Assembly (NCBI GenBank): GCA_003131315.1
Contig: PKUV01000180.1
Location: 1 to 64,000, forward strand
Length of the DNA stretch: 64,000 nt
DNA from: Acidobacteriaceae bacterium
GTDB lineage: Bacteria > Acidobacteriota > Terriglobia > Terriglobales > Acidobacteriaceae
Direction: 5' to 3'
In this document: one piece after another, positions 29,289 through 39,690 of the stretch
Numbering within the stretch: the stretch's first letter is position 1
Layout of the letters: every line of letters begins with the position of its first letter
Translations under genes and position numbers: made by a program
The notes under the pieces: generated by a model
The model's input: only the letters and a program-made list of their open reading frames with translations
Database searches by the model: none
What the model was told of the DNA's origin: nothing

Positions 29289-30127
29289 AGGGAAAGGTTT
29301 ATCTGGTGGGCGCAGGTCCGGGCGATCCGGAGTTGCTGACCGTGAAGGCTCTTCGCCTGCTGCGAACCGCCGAAGCGGTTTTGCACGACGACCTGGTCGC
29401 GCCCGAGATACTGAAGCTGATTCCGTCCACCGCCCAGATTCACAACGTGGGCAAGCGCTGCGGAAAAAAGAAAATCCTGCAAGGGGAAATCAATTGCCTG
29501 ATGGTCGCGTTGGCGGCCTCGGGACTGCGCGTGGTCCGGCTGAAGGGCGGAGATCCGCTGATTTTTGGACGCGTCGGGGAAGAGATCGAATCCCTGCGCG
29601 CAAACAACATTCCGTTCGAGATTGTTCCTGGCGTGACCTCGGCTCTGGGTGCGGCTGCGGCGGCCCGGATTCCGCTGACGCATCGCCGAGCGTCTGCGGC
29701 GCTGGTGCTCATTACTGCACATCGGGCTTCCGACAAAGATGCTTCGGATTGGAGCAAGTTTGTCGCGAGCGGAGCGACGCTTGTGATTTATATGCCGGGA
29801 CAAAACTACTCGGATATCGCGAAGCGGCTGACGTCGGCAGGACTGGCCGGCGAGACACCGTGCGCCGTCATCTCGCGCGCTACCACGAAGTATCAGCGGA
29901 CGCATCGCACGACGGTGCTCGGTCTGCATCGCGCGCCGCAACTCGCCGCTCCAACGCTGCTGGTTGTCGGCGAAGTCGTGCGCTTGGCCGACCCCGCTGC
30001 CATGGTCGACGAATTCGTGGCGCCAGCGCTGTCGCAGGATAGGGACAGTTTGTTTCCGGTTGCACTTTTCAAAACATTCCACTCCCATGCGCCGCGCCTG
30101 GGAGCGGACGAGGAGCCGATAGCGTGA
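29285..30127 (+). CDS. cobA: Uroporphyrinogen-III C-methyltransferase
   Basis: [43 protein letters not shown]. Confidence 0.92.
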   Translation: [280 protein letters not shown]

Positions 30128-30840
30128 AAGACAAGATCGCAGACGTGCAGTTAAACGCAGAAGGTTGGAGTCCGCAGCGGGTGCTGTCCTGGGCGTTTGA
30201 GACATTTGGCAATGAAGTGGCCATCTCGACGGCCTTTGGTGCCGAGGGGATGGCGACGATCGATATTGCTTCGAGGGTACGCAAGGATTTTCGCGTCTTC
30301 ACGATTGATACCGAATTCCTCTTTCCCGAAACGTACAGCCTGATCGACAGAATCGAACAAAAGTATGAAATTAAAATCGAGAGAGTCTTTCCTCTGCTCT
30401 CGCCGGAGAAGCAGGAGCGCGCCCACGGCCCGGAGCTTTGGACCCGCGATCCCGACCAATGCTGCAATCTGCGGAAGGTCGAGCCGCTCCGCCGCAAACT
30501 GACGGAACTGGGTGCGTGGATCGCGAGCATCCGCCGCGACCAGACCTTGTTCCGTAAGGGCGCTGGCAAAGTGGAGTGGGACGTGAAATTCGGGTTAGTG
30601 AAGGTAAATCCGATCGCCGACTGGAATTCGAAACAAGTTTGGCGCTACCTCCGCGAACACGGCGTGCCTTACAACGCACTCCATGATCTGAACTATCCCA
30701 GCATCGGTTGCACGCATTGCACGCGAGCCGTCCGTCCGGGGGAAGATCCCAGGGCGGGGCGCTGGCCGGGCTCGGGCAAAACTGAGTGCGGTTTGCACAT
30801 CATCGAGCCGTTGAGGCGATTGCCTGAAGCGGACGCATAG
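30124..30840 (+). CDS. cysH: Adenylyl-/phosphoadenylyl-sulfate reductase (Fe-S type, probably APS reductase)
   Basis: DQCCNLRKVEPL and SIGCTHCTRAV Cys pairs typical of 4Fe-4S CysH; KTECGLHI catalytic motif. Confidence 0.92.
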   Translation: MKDKIADVQLNAEGWSPQRVLSWAFETFGNEVAISTAFGAEGMATIDIASRVRKDFRVFTIDTEFLFPETYSLIDRIEQKYEIKIERVFPLLSPEKQERAHGPELWTRDPDQCCNLRKVEPLRRKLTELGAWIASIRRDQTLFRKGAGKVEWDVKFGLVKVNPIADWNSKQVWRYLREHGVPYNALHDLNYPSIGCTHCTRAVRPGEDPRAGRWPGSGKTECGLHIIEPLRRLPEADA

Positions 30841-30995
30841 GAGCCGTCCTCCGCTCTAATCGCTTCCTTATATCTTTCCGATGATTCGCATTCATCTCTG
30901 ATAAGATTCACCTCTTCATCGCAAGCGCTGGTCATTCGGCTGCGTGTGTATCTCCGCTGATCCGGTGACTTTTGCGGGAGATTGATCGGACGACA

Positions 30996-31994
30996 ATGAT
31001 TCTGGCCGGGGACATTGGAGGCACAAAATGCAATCTGGGGTTGTTCGTGCAAGAAGGGCTTACCCTTCGTTCCGTCTTCCAGCGCCGTCTCGCGACGCGG
31101 GACTATGTAGGATTTGAAGATCTGGTCGAAGATTTTCTCAAACAAGCGACAGCAGGAGATGAGAACGCGAATGGGCCTGCAATCGATGCCGCTGGGTTTG
31201 GGGTGGCAGGAGTGGTTGCAGATGGGCGGCATTACTCGGAAAACCTGCCTTGGGTTGTAGATGTCTCGGCGCTTACGCGGAAGCTGAACCTGAAAAACAT
31301 ACAATTGCTGAACGACCTCATAGCCACGGCCTTGAGTCTGGAGAGGCTATCTGTGAACGACTTGGTACCGCTGAATCCTGGAATCCCCGTGCCTAATGCG
31401 ACGAAAGCCGTGATTGCGGCCGGAACTGGCTTGGGAGAGGCTGTCCTTTTCTGGGATGGGGAAAAATATCAAGTGGCGCCGGCCGAAGGAGGACAAGCAG
31501 ATTTTGCGCCGCGCACTGAGCGTGAGATTCAACTACTCAGTCATTTAAGAGTGCAACTGCCTCACGTATCGTGCGAGGAGATTGTCTCCGGACGCGGTTT
31601 CCGCAGGATTCACGAATTCCTGAACCCTTCGGTGCGCCACGTATCGTTCGAATCTCCGGAGGGCAATGCGCCTGGTGAAATCACACAGCGGGGGTTGGCG
31701 CAATCTTGCACCGTTTGCGTGGAGACACTGGGCTTCTGGACTGAAATATTTGGTGCGGTGACGGGGAATTTTGCGTTGCAGACTCTGGCTCTTGGAGGCA
31801 TCTACATTGCGGGCGGCATCGCGGTAAAAATCTTGCCCAAGCTTCAGGATGGTACCTTCTTCAAGTCCTTTTGTGGCACGAGCAAACTTGCGCCGGTGCT
31901 GGCGCGCATTCCGATATCGGTCGTCGTGAATGAGGACGCGCCGGTTTGGGGGGCTGCCTATCAAGCCCTCATGAGCCACCAGTTGCAGTCCTGA
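30996..31994 (+). CDS. glk: Glucokinase
   Basis: MILAGDIGGTKCNLGLF, FGVAGVV, QLLNDLIATALS, AAGTGLGEAVL. Confidence 0.88.
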   Translation: MILAGDIGGTKCNLGLFVQEGLTLRSVFQRRLATRDYVGFEDLVEDFLKQATAGDENANGPAIDAAGFGVAGVVADGRHYSENLPWVVDVSALTRKLNLKNIQLLNDLIATALSLERLSVNDLVPLNPGIPVPNATKAVIAAGTGLGEAVLFWDGEKYQVAPAEGGQADFAPRTEREIQLLSHLRVQLPHVSCEEIVSGRGFRRIHEFLNPSVRHVSFESPEGNAPGEITQRGLAQSCTVCVETLGFWTEIFGAVTGNFALQTLALGGIYIAGGIAVKILPKLQDGTFFKSFCGTSKLAPVLARIPISVVVNEDAPVWGAAYQALMSHQLQS

Positions 31995-32077
31995 CTCCGG
32001 CGCCAGGCGGATTGTAATAGGGTATCGAGAGAAATGAATTTCTGGCCTCTGCTACGAAAGGCGAAAGGGATGCCACT

Positions 32078-33853
32078 GTGGTGAGCAACGAAAAGGCCGG
32101 CTACAACCGCTTCCTCCTGCTGGTCGCAGGACTTGGCGGATTGCTGTACGGCGTGGATGTCGGCATCATTGCGGGGGCTTTGCCTTATCTGGAGGCCACC
32201 TCCGGGTTGAACGCGGGCCAGCTTTCCATCGTCGTCGCTGCCGTGCTTCTCGGCAGCGTGATCTCAACCCTGTTTGCGGGCGCGTTGGCAGACTGGATCG
32301 GGCGCAAGCCTCTGATGATGCTTAGCGGAGTGCTGTTTGTCTTCAGTATTCCCATCATTGCGCTCTCGCATGGGTACGAGTCGTTGGTCCTTGGCCGCCT
32401 CTTACAAGGCATCAGCGCCGGTCTGATCGGTGTCGTTGTCCCGCTGTATCTGGCGGAGTGTCTGGCGGCATCGAACCGCGGCAAGGGGACGGGCATCTTC
32501 CAATGGCTGCTGACACTCGGTATCGTGACCGCGGCCGTCGTTGGCATGTTCTTCAGTATTCGCGTCGAAGAGGTGGCTAGGCTCGGCGATCCCGCGAGAC
32601 TCTTCGCCTTCAAAGACACGGCTTGGCGCAGCATTTTCTGGGTGTCGCTGCCACCCGGCATCTTGTTTGTGATCGGCAGCCTCATGGTGTCGGAATCCCC
32701 ACGCTGGCTGTTTCGCCGCGGGGAAAGGGATGCCGCCTACGCCGCACTCCTCCGCTCTCGCATCAACCAGCAAGCGGACGTCGAGCTTGCGGAAATGGAA
32801 CAAGCTACCGCCGCCGAGAAAGCGAAAACCTCAACCGGGGCGAATGTTCAGGGATCGCTTTTGCGCCGCAGGTACGTGATTCCGTTTGTCCTGGCATGTG
32901 TCATTCTCGCTTGCAACCAGGCCACCGGAGTCAACTCCATCATTGGCTTTAACACCAACATTCTTTTGCAGAGCGGTCTTTCCGATCTCCAGGCTCACTG
33001 GGGCTACGTTATTTTCACGATCGTAAATTTCCTGATGACAATTGGCGGCGTGCTGCTGGTGGACCGCAAGGGACGCAAGTTTCTGCTGTCGGTGGGCAGC
33101 GCCGGCATCATTGTGTCGCTCCTCTGCACCGGCGTGCTATTCCGCCGGACGGAAAGGCTGCGGGTGGATTCGCGGGACGCGGTTCAGTCCATGGTCGACC
33201 GGGACCAGAAGGTCACGTTGCTTTACGACGAAAAGGCTGCGGATGCGCTCCTCGCTGCAAACGGAGACGCGGGCAAGGCGATCGGCAACCGCCCCACGTC
33301 TCTTGTCGTCATCTATTCGTACGGAGATTTCCGCGCCGCGACTAAGGTTGCGCGTTCCGACGACAAGTCAGCCAAGCCCTTTGAGATCACGCGCGAAAGC
33401 TGCGTGCCCGCCAATAAAGTAGTAGCGTTTTTCTCGAACCCGTTCAGCAATCTCGATGCCTCGCGCAAGGCTTCGCTAAAAATTGACAACGCGTTGATTA
33501 CTCCGGTGCCGACCACTCACAATGGTTGGCTGGTGGCGATCAGCCTTTTCGTCTTCATGGCGTTTTTCGCTATCGGTCCCGGAGTGTGCGTATGGTTGGC
33601 GCTGTCGGAGTTGATGCCGACGCGGATTCGCTCCAACGGCATGAGCATTGCCCTATTGATTAACCAGGCAGTTTCGACGACCATCGCCGCCATGTTCCTG
33701 CCGACTGTTGGCAAGCATGGTTACTCGACCATGTTTTTTGGCTTTGCCGGCTGCACCGTGATCTACTTCATCACTGCTGCGGTTTTTCTGCCGGAAACGA
33801 AAGGGAAGACTCTGGAAGAAATCGAAGCGCATTTTGAGGGTGCACGCCCTTGA
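32078..33853 (+). CDS. MFS sugar porter
   Basis: GGLLYGVDVGIIAGALPYL, ADWIGRKPLMM, PETKGKTLEEIE. Confidence 0.9.
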   Translation: MVSNEKAGYNRFLLLVAGLGGLLYGVDVGIIAGALPYLEATSGLNAGQLSIVVAAVLLGSVISTLFAGALADWIGRKPLMMLSGVLFVFSIPIIALSHGYESLVLGRLLQGISAGLIGVVVPLYLAECLAASNRGKGTGIFQWLLTLGIVTAAVVGMFFSIRVEEVARLGDPARLFAFKDTAWRSIFWVSLPPGILFVIGSLMVSESPRWLFRRGERDAAYAALLRSRINQQADVELAEMEQATAAEKAKTSTGANVQGSLLRRRYVIPFVLACVILACNQATGVNSIIGFNTNILLQSGLSDLQAHWGYVIFTIVNFLMTIGGVLLVDRKGRKFLLSVGSAGIIVSLLCTGVLFRRTERLRVDSRDAVQSMVDRDQKVTLLYDEKAADALLAANGDAGKAIGNRPTSLVVIYSYGDFRAATKVARSDDKSAKPFEITRESCVPANKVVAFFSNPFSNLDASRKASLKIDNALITPVPTTHNGWLVAISLFVFMAFFAIGPGVCVWLALSELMPTRIRSNGMSIALLINQAVSTTIAAMFLPTVGKHGYSTMFFGFAGCTVIYFITAAVFLPETKGKTLEEIEAHFEGARP

Positions 33854-33996
33854 CGGCTCGCGTGTATTGGGCGCGCTCGAAGGCTGCCGAAACGGGCGCT
33901 GGCTTTGACCCTGTTTCTGGCGCATACCTTCCTGCCGACCAGGTCAACTGGGTTTTGACACCCCAATCGAACGAGAACGTTCGCCGTTTGCGAAAG

Positions 33997-34012
33997 TGTG
34001 ATCGTGATCACG
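33997..34012. promoter_or_regulatory. CRP/FNR-type operator TGTGA-tcgtga-TCACG
   Basis: Matches TGTGA-N6-TCACA consensus, 114 bp upstream of the porin-cytochrome gene. Confidence 0.65.
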
Positions 34013-34125
34013 CGTTCTTGTGACGTATGCCGCTGCAATCTTCAACAGCTGCCCTGATAATACGGCAAATCGGGTCATAATTGGAGCCAATAAACCACAA
34101 CCTCGACCGCCAAGGAGGCGATCAC

Positions 34126-35652
34126 ATGGATACGCGTCGTCGGGTGCCACTGCTTTTTGCTTTCATCCTCACAGTCATACTGCTGACTGGAAGCAGTTAT
34201 GCCATCCCGCCTTTCTCACGCCAGTATGGCACTTCGTGCACCACCTGCCATGTTGACTTTCCCAAGCTCAACGATTTTGGCAAGGCTTTTAAGGATGCCG
34301 GATTCAAGTTTCCGAAGGGCGATGAAGACTTTATCAAGGTTCCACCGATAATGCTCGGGGCGCCGGCGCAGAAAGAATTGTGGCCGCATACGGTTTTTCC
34401 GGGAACGATTCCAGGGCTGCCGCCGATCGGGCTGCGCTTTAATCAGTTCTTCCAAGTGACCAGCGGCAACGCCAACAACTACAACCTGGCATCGCAGAGT
34501 ACTGGGCCTTATGTTCCGCGCACAGATTTTGAGCCGGGCCTCTTCAGCATCTTCATGGCGGGAAATTTTGGCAGCGATATCGCCTTCTGGGTGGATGACG
34601 ATCTGAGTGTCTCTGGCTCCAACGCTGGTGGCGGTCTCGGCGACGCCTATCTGCGCTTCGTCAACGTTGGACACTACTTCAAGCTGCCCACCGACGCGCT
34701 CACCGTGAAGGTGGGGCAGTTCGAGCTTGACTTGCCCTTTACCCAGGCCCGGTCGATCAATATCAGCCCCTACGACATCTACACCGAGATGAACATCGGC
34801 ACGAGCAATCAGAACGTAAACAACCAGTTTGCTATGCAGGATGCCGCCCAGGGGATCGAATTCAGCGGAGGCCATCAGTATGGCGGCTATCACTATTCGC
34901 TGGCCGTTGTGAACCAGAACACCAGCGGAGGAGCAGCGGCGACTCCGAACAATGTCTCCTCGCCCGCGGGCTTTTTCTCCGACTCTAACTACAAAGACAT
35001 CTACGGTCGGTTCTCGTACCGCTTCAATCTGGAGAAGGACCCGGCGAGCCGCCACGAAGTTCAGGCGGCTGGCGCCAGCGGACCGCGCGACCACACGTAC
35101 CTGAGCTTGGGCACATTTTTTTTCAAGGGTCGCTCGGTGCAGCGCTTCAGCGAGACAAGTGGAGACACAACTAACCTGCTGACGGCGCGCGAGCCTTTCT
35201 ACCGCGTCGGCGGGGACTTCAGCTTCAACTACCGTACGTTCAATCTGTTCGGTCTATACATGTATGGCCACGATAACGGTCTGCTGTTGAACGAGGGCGC
35301 GACTGGGTTTGGCACCGGCCCCCCCGCCAAATTCAACGGGGGCTTCCTCGAGGCAGACTATCTCGCGCTGCCTTGGCTGATGGCGATTATGCGCTACGAC
35401 CACGTCCAGTCCTCGGGGGATTTCCTGAACCAGAATTTCCTGAACCCGACTGGAGGGAATTATTACTCGCCGGTGGGGAGCACGCGCGACCGGTTTACAC
35501 CCGGTGTGCAGTTCCTGATTCACGCCAACATCAAAGCGTCATTTGAATACCAGCTTCGTCCGAAACAAGCTCTCACGTATGACGAAAATGGGAAGGCGGT
35601 GAACCCGTTCCGTACGAACACTGCCACCGGCGCCTTGGAGTTCGTATACTAG
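34126..35652 (+). CDS. Monoheme cytochrome-porin fusion (Cyc2-like) outer membrane protein
   Basis: Signal peptide, then FSRQYGTSCTTCHVDFPKLNDFGKAFKDAGF, then about 430 aa beta-barrel-like region. Confidence 0.7.
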   Translation: MDTRRRVPLLFAFILTVILLTGSSYAIPPFSRQYGTSCTTCHVDFPKLNDFGKAFKDAGFKFPKGDEDFIKVPPIMLGAPAQKELWPHTVFPGTIPGLPPIGLRFNQFFQVTSGNANNYNLASQSTGPYVPRTDFEPGLFSIFMAGNFGSDIAFWVDDDLSVSGSNAGGGLGDAYLRFVNVGHYFKLPTDALTVKVGQFELDLPFTQARSINISPYDIYTEMNIGTSNQNVNNQFAMQDAAQGIEFSGGHQYGGYHYSLAVVNQNTSGGAAATPNNVSSPAGFFSDSNYKDIYGRFSYRFNLEKDPASRHEVQAAGASGPRDHTYLSLGTFFFKGRSVQRFSETSGDTTNLLTAREPFYRVGGDFSFNYRTFNLFGLYMYGHDNGLLLNEGATGFGTGPPAKFNGGFLEADYLALPWLMAIMRYDHVQSSGDFLNQNFLNPTGGNYYSPVGSTRDRFTPGVQFLIHANIKASFEYQLRPKQALTYDENGKAVNPFRTNTATGALEFVY

Positions 35653-35704
35653 GGAGCGGGACTTCTTACAACGAGTGATTTGAAAAAGAACTGAGGAGAG
35701 AAAA

Positions 35705-36286
35705 ATGAAGAGCACTTTCATGATGGTGTTGGCAGTCGTAGCGATGATGAGCCTGGCCGCCAGCGCGGGCACGATTAGTGGAAAAGTCTCCGGCGTGAAC
35801 GGCGAATCGGTGGTCTACGTCGAAGCCGTTGCCGGCAAGACTTTCCCGGCACCGACAGCGAAGCCGGTCATCGACCAAAAGGGCCTGATGTTCCAGCCGC
35901 ACCTGGTCGTGGTGCAGCAAGGCACGACAGTCGAGTTCCTTAACAGCGACACCGTGGCCCACAACGTGTTTTGGCCTTCCGTCGGCGGCAACAAGAAACT
36001 CACCCACAACATGGGTACTTGGCCGAAGGGCGAAAAGCGTGCGTTCAAGTTTGACAATCCTGGCGCAGTGGCGCTGCTGTGCAATGTCCATCCGGAGATG
36101 ACCGGCTATGTCGTGGTGTCGCCCACTCCGTACTTCGCTACAACCGATAAGTCGGGCGAATACAAGATCGAGAACGTCCCCGACGGCAGCTACACCGTAA
36201 CCGCGTGGCATGAAGGGGCCAAGAACCAATCCAAGCCGGTCGCTGTGGCGGGCGACAGCAAAGCGGACTTCACGCTGAGCAAATAG
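35705..36286 (+). CDS. Cupredoxin-domain protein (plastocyanin-like)
   Basis: VEFLNSDTVAHNVFWP and ALLCNVHPEMTGYVVV copper-site motifs plus C-terminal regulatory-like domain. Confidence 0.85.
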   Translation: MKSTFMMVLAVVAMMSLAASAGTISGKVSGVNGESVVYVEAVAGKTFPAPTAKPVIDQKGLMFQPHLVVVQQGTTVEFLNSDTVAHNVFWPSVGGNKKLTHNMGTWPKGEKRAFKFDNPGAVALLCNVHPEMTGYVVVSPTPYFATTDKSGEYKIENVPDGSYTVTAWHEGAKNQSKPVAVAGDSKADFTLSK

Positions 36287-36382
36287 GGAAATAGGGAAAT
36301 AAGGAGCGGGCGGCCACGTCCGCTCCTCACCTTCTTCGAGTAGAATGCTTTCCATTAAACGAACGCACTGGGGATCGCCGTC

Positions 36383-38368
36383 TTGCTGAAACGCTTCAAA
36401 GACAAAAAAGTGGATAGGGATTGGTTGAATACCAATTTCCCCTGCATGATGGCTTGTCCAGCCCACACCAACGCGGGGCGCTACGTGGCGCTCATTGCGG
36501 AAGGGCGATTTGAGGAAGCGTACAAGTATGCCCGCGCTCCCAACCCGCTGGCGAGCATTTGCGGCCGGGTTTGCGCGCATCCCTGCGAAACGGCCTGTCG
36601 TCGTGGCGACATCGATCGGCCTATCTCGATACGGGCTCTCAAGCGCTTTCTGACGGAGCGGCACGGTCCTGAATCCAAGCATCCTGTCGACATCAATGCG
36701 GGACGGGGTCAGAACAAGCTGCCCTTCAAAGTCGCCGTGGTCGGCGGCGGCCCGGTGGGACTATCGGCGGCACATGACCTGGCTCTCATGGGCTATTCGG
36801 TCACGATTTTTGAGGCCGCTCCCGTGGCTGGCGGGATGCTTTACCTCGGGATTCCCGAATACCGCTTGCCGCGTGACGTGGTGGAAGCGCAAGTACGAGA
36901 AATTCTTGCGACCGGCGACATTACTCTAAAACTCAATCAGGCGGCCGGACGCGACTTCATGGTTTCCGACTTGCGCCACCAGGGCTTCGATGCGGTGCTG
37001 ATCGCCGTGGGCGCGCATCGCAGCCGCGATCTCACCATTCCGGGGGTTGACCTGGATGGCGTTTACAAGGGCATCGATTTCCTGCTCAACGTGAATCTTG
37101 GCTACAAGTTCACCATCGGAAAAAAGGTGATTGTGATCGGCGGCGGCAACGTGGCCATGGACGTGGCGCGTTCGGCGGCTCGCGAAGTGGTCCGGCAGCA
37201 TGTCGCCGGCGTCGAGGATCTCGAGCCTTCGCTGGAGAGTGTAAGTGCCGTGGCCACGAAAGAGATGGTGGACGTGTCGCTCTCTGCCCTTCGTTTGGGC
37301 GCGCAGGAAGTGCATCTCGTCTGCCTGGAAAAACGTGACGAAATGCCGGCGGCGCTGGAAGAGATTGAAGAGGCCGAAACGGAAGGCATCGTCATGCATC
37401 CCGGCCTGGGCCCGAAGCGCATGATCGGCAAAGATGGCAAAGTGGTGGCGTTGGAGACTCTGAAGACGAAATGGGTCTTCGATCGGAACAAGCGCTTCAA
37501 TCCTGCGTTCTACGAGGGCAGTGAAACGGAATTGGAGTGCGATACCATCATCATGGCCGTCGGCCAGGCGCCGAATCTGGACTTTCTCAAACCCGAAGAC
37601 GGCGTGGAGCTGTCTCCCCGTAGGCTGATCGCCGTGAACCCGCAAACGCTGATGACCTCGGCGAACGGAATCTTTGCCGGTGGCGACTGCGTTTTCGGCC
37701 CGCGTCTGATCATCGATAGCGTGGCGGACGGCAAGCGCGCCGCGGTCGGCATTGATGAGTTCCTGCGCGGCCAGAAACACCCCGAGCCCATTGTCGAAGT
37801 CGAGATCTTTAAGCGCCACAGCATGCCGCTGGAGTTGTTGGACCTGGTCCGGCAGCCTGTACCGATGCTGCCGCTGGAGCGCCGTACCGGAGTGACCGAA
37901 GTCGAGGTCGGCTACGACGCCGAGGCCGCGATGGAAGAAGCCCAGCGTTGCTTGCACTGCTGGGTGAACACGATCTTCGAGGGCAGCCCGGAAGATGGGA
38001 GCATGTGCATCCTGTGCGGCGGTTGCGTGGATGTGTGCCCGGAAAACTGCCTTGAGCTCGTATCGCTGGGTCGCATACAGTTCGAGCCCGACACCGTGCA
38101 GCAGATCCGGGAGCACCAGGAATTGTTTGGCGTGGAGCTCGACGAAGTTGCGGCCGACGAACTCGGCATCGTGACCGGGTCCGCCATGCTGAAAGACGAG
38201 ACTCGCTGTATTCGCTGCGGGCTCTGCGCCGCGCGTTGTCCGGTCGGCACGATCACCATGGAGTCATACAACCTGGCTTCCGCCGAGCGAACCGGATTGA
38301 TTTCGATTGAAGCCATTGATGGACCACTCAGACCAAAATTGCCAGTCACGGCAGGAGGCCCGAAGTAA
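36383..38368 (+). CDS. FAD/NAD(P) oxidoreductase with [4Fe-4S] domains (GltB small-subunit-like)
   Basis: VAVVGGGPVGLSAAHDLALMGYSVTIFEA; VIGGGNVAMDVARSA; two C-terminal CxxCxxC..C clusters. Confidence 0.9.
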   Translation: MLKRFKDKKVDRDWLNTNFPCMMACPAHTNAGRYVALIAEGRFEEAYKYARAPNPLASICGRVCAHPCETACRRGDIDRPISIRALKRFLTERHGPESKHPVDINAGRGQNKLPFKVAVVGGGPVGLSAAHDLALMGYSVTIFEAAPVAGGMLYLGIPEYRLPRDVVEAQVREILATGDITLKLNQAAGRDFMVSDLRHQGFDAVLIAVGAHRSRDLTIPGVDLDGVYKGIDFLLNVNLGYKFTIGKKVIVIGGGNVAMDVARSAAREVVRQHVAGVEDLEPSLESVSAVATKEMVDVSLSALRLGAQEVHLVCLEKRDEMPAALEEIEEAETEGIVMHPGLGPKRMIGKDGKVVALETLKTKWVFDRNKRFNPAFYEGSETELECDTIIMAVGQAPNLDFLKPEDGVELSPRRLIAVNPQTLMTSANGIFAGGDCVFGPRLIIDSVADGKRAAVGIDEFLRGQKHPEPIVEVEIFKRHSMPLELLDLVRQPVPMLPLERRTGVTEVEVGYDAEAAMEEAQRCLHCWVNTIFEGSPEDGSMCILCGGCVDVCPENCLELVSLGRIQFEPDTVQQIREHQELFGVELDEVAADELGIVTGSAMLKDETRCIRCGLCAARCPVGTITMESYNLASAERTGLISIEAIDGPLRPKLPVTAGGPK

Positions 38369-38371
38369 CCA

Positions 38372-38893
38372 ATGTCCGAAGAAAAAAAAGTTACGCCAGC
38401 GGAACGTGGCGCGGAAACCAGCAAGGAGTTCGACCGCCGCGCTTTTTTCGTGAAGCTGGGATTGGGATCGCTGAGTATCGCGGCTGCCGGCACGGCGGCA
38501 TTTTCATACCAGTTTCTTTCGCCGAATGTTTTGTACGAGCCCTCTCCCATTGTCAACGCCGGCAAGCCGGAAAACTATGCGGTGAATTCGGTGACGCTGG
38601 ACGTGAACTCGGGAATTTATCTCATTCGTGCCCAGGAAGGTTTTTTTGCGCTCAGTGCCGTCTGTACCCACCTCGGCTGCCTGACCGCATGGAAGCCTGA
38701 GTTGGGGATCATCGCTTGCCCTTGCCACGGGAGCAAATTTTATGTTTTGGACCCAAAGAAAACCCCCGGAGAAAAAATTGAAGGGCCGGCGCCCAGGCCG
38801 CTGCCCTGGCTGCAAACCTGGGTCAGCGACGAGGGGGATCTGATGGTGGACCGTTCCATAACCATTCGTCCCATGCAGTATGTGAGGGTGTGA
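38372..38893 (+). CDS. Rieske [2Fe-2S] protein
   Basis: [18 protein letters not shown] Rieske motif, N-terminal TM. Confidence 0.95.
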   Translation: MSEEKKVTPAERGAETSKEFDRRAFFVKLGLGSLSIAAAGTAAFSYQFLSPNVLYEPSPIVNAGKPENYAVNSVTLDVNSGIYLIRAQEGFFALSAVCTHLGCLTAWKPELGIIACPCHGSKFYVLDPKKTPGEKIEGPAPRPLPWLQTWVSDEGDLMVDRSITIRPMQYVRV

Positions 38894-39690
38894 GCTTGGC
38901 GAAAACAATCACGGACTACTTCGAGGAGTTGCGCGGCACGCGGGTCTGGCGGTCGGTTTTCCGCAGCGGGACCGGATCCAGTACTCTGCATCGAGCGCTC
39001 GCGGTGCAGCAGAACGTATTCCTGCACCTTTTCTCCACCAAGGTGCGGACCCGAATGCTCAGCTTCAGCACAACCTGGTATCTGGGCACTCTGACCTTCG
39101 GAACGTTGCTCATATTAGTAGGCACTGGCATTCCCCTGATGTTCTATTACCATCCCTCGGTGCCGCAGGCATATGCCGATACCAAGGATCTGCAGTTTGT
39201 AGTTTCCTCGGGCTTGTTTCTGCGCAACCTGCACCGCTGGTCGGCGCATGCCATGGTCTTCCTGGTGTTCGCGCACATGTTCAAGGTGTTTTACCGGGGC
39301 GCCTACCGTCCGCCACGCGAGTTCAATTGGGTCATTGGAGTCATCCTGCTGCTGATTACGCTGCTGCTCAGTTACACGGGCTATCTGCTGCCTTGGGATC
39401 AGTTGGCCTTTTGGGCGATCACGGTAGGTTCTAATATCGCTTCCGCTGTGCCGGTGATGGGCAACAAGGTTCACTTCCTGATGCTGGGCGGCAATGTGGT
39501 GAACGCCAACGCTCTGCTGCGCTTTTACGTGCTGCACTGCATGATTCTGCCCCTGGTGGCGATACTTTTTGTCGCAATACACTTCTGGCGCATTCGCAAA
39601 GATGGCGGCCTCTACGCCCACCAAAGCGAGCCAACGACGGTCGCGGCTGAATCGGTTCCCGCCGCCGCGAAGGGGGGCCAATTCCAATGA
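38890..39690 (+). CDS. Cytochrome b (N-terminal, b6-type)
   Basis: [30 protein letters not shown] and [14 protein letters not shown]. Confidence 0.93.
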   Translation: MSLAKTITDYFEELRGTRVWRSVFRSGTGSSTLHRALAVQQNVFLHLFSTKVRTRMLSFSTTWYLGTLTFGTLLILVGTGIPLMFYYHPSVPQAYADTKDLQFVVSSGLFLRNLHRWSAHAMVFLVFAHMFKVFYRGAYRPPREFNWVIGVILLLITLLLSYTGYLLPWDQLAFWAITVGSNIASAVPVMGNKVHFLMLGGNVVNANALLRFYVLHCMILPLVAILFVAIHFWRIRKDGGLYAHQSEPTTVAAESVPAAAKGGQFQ

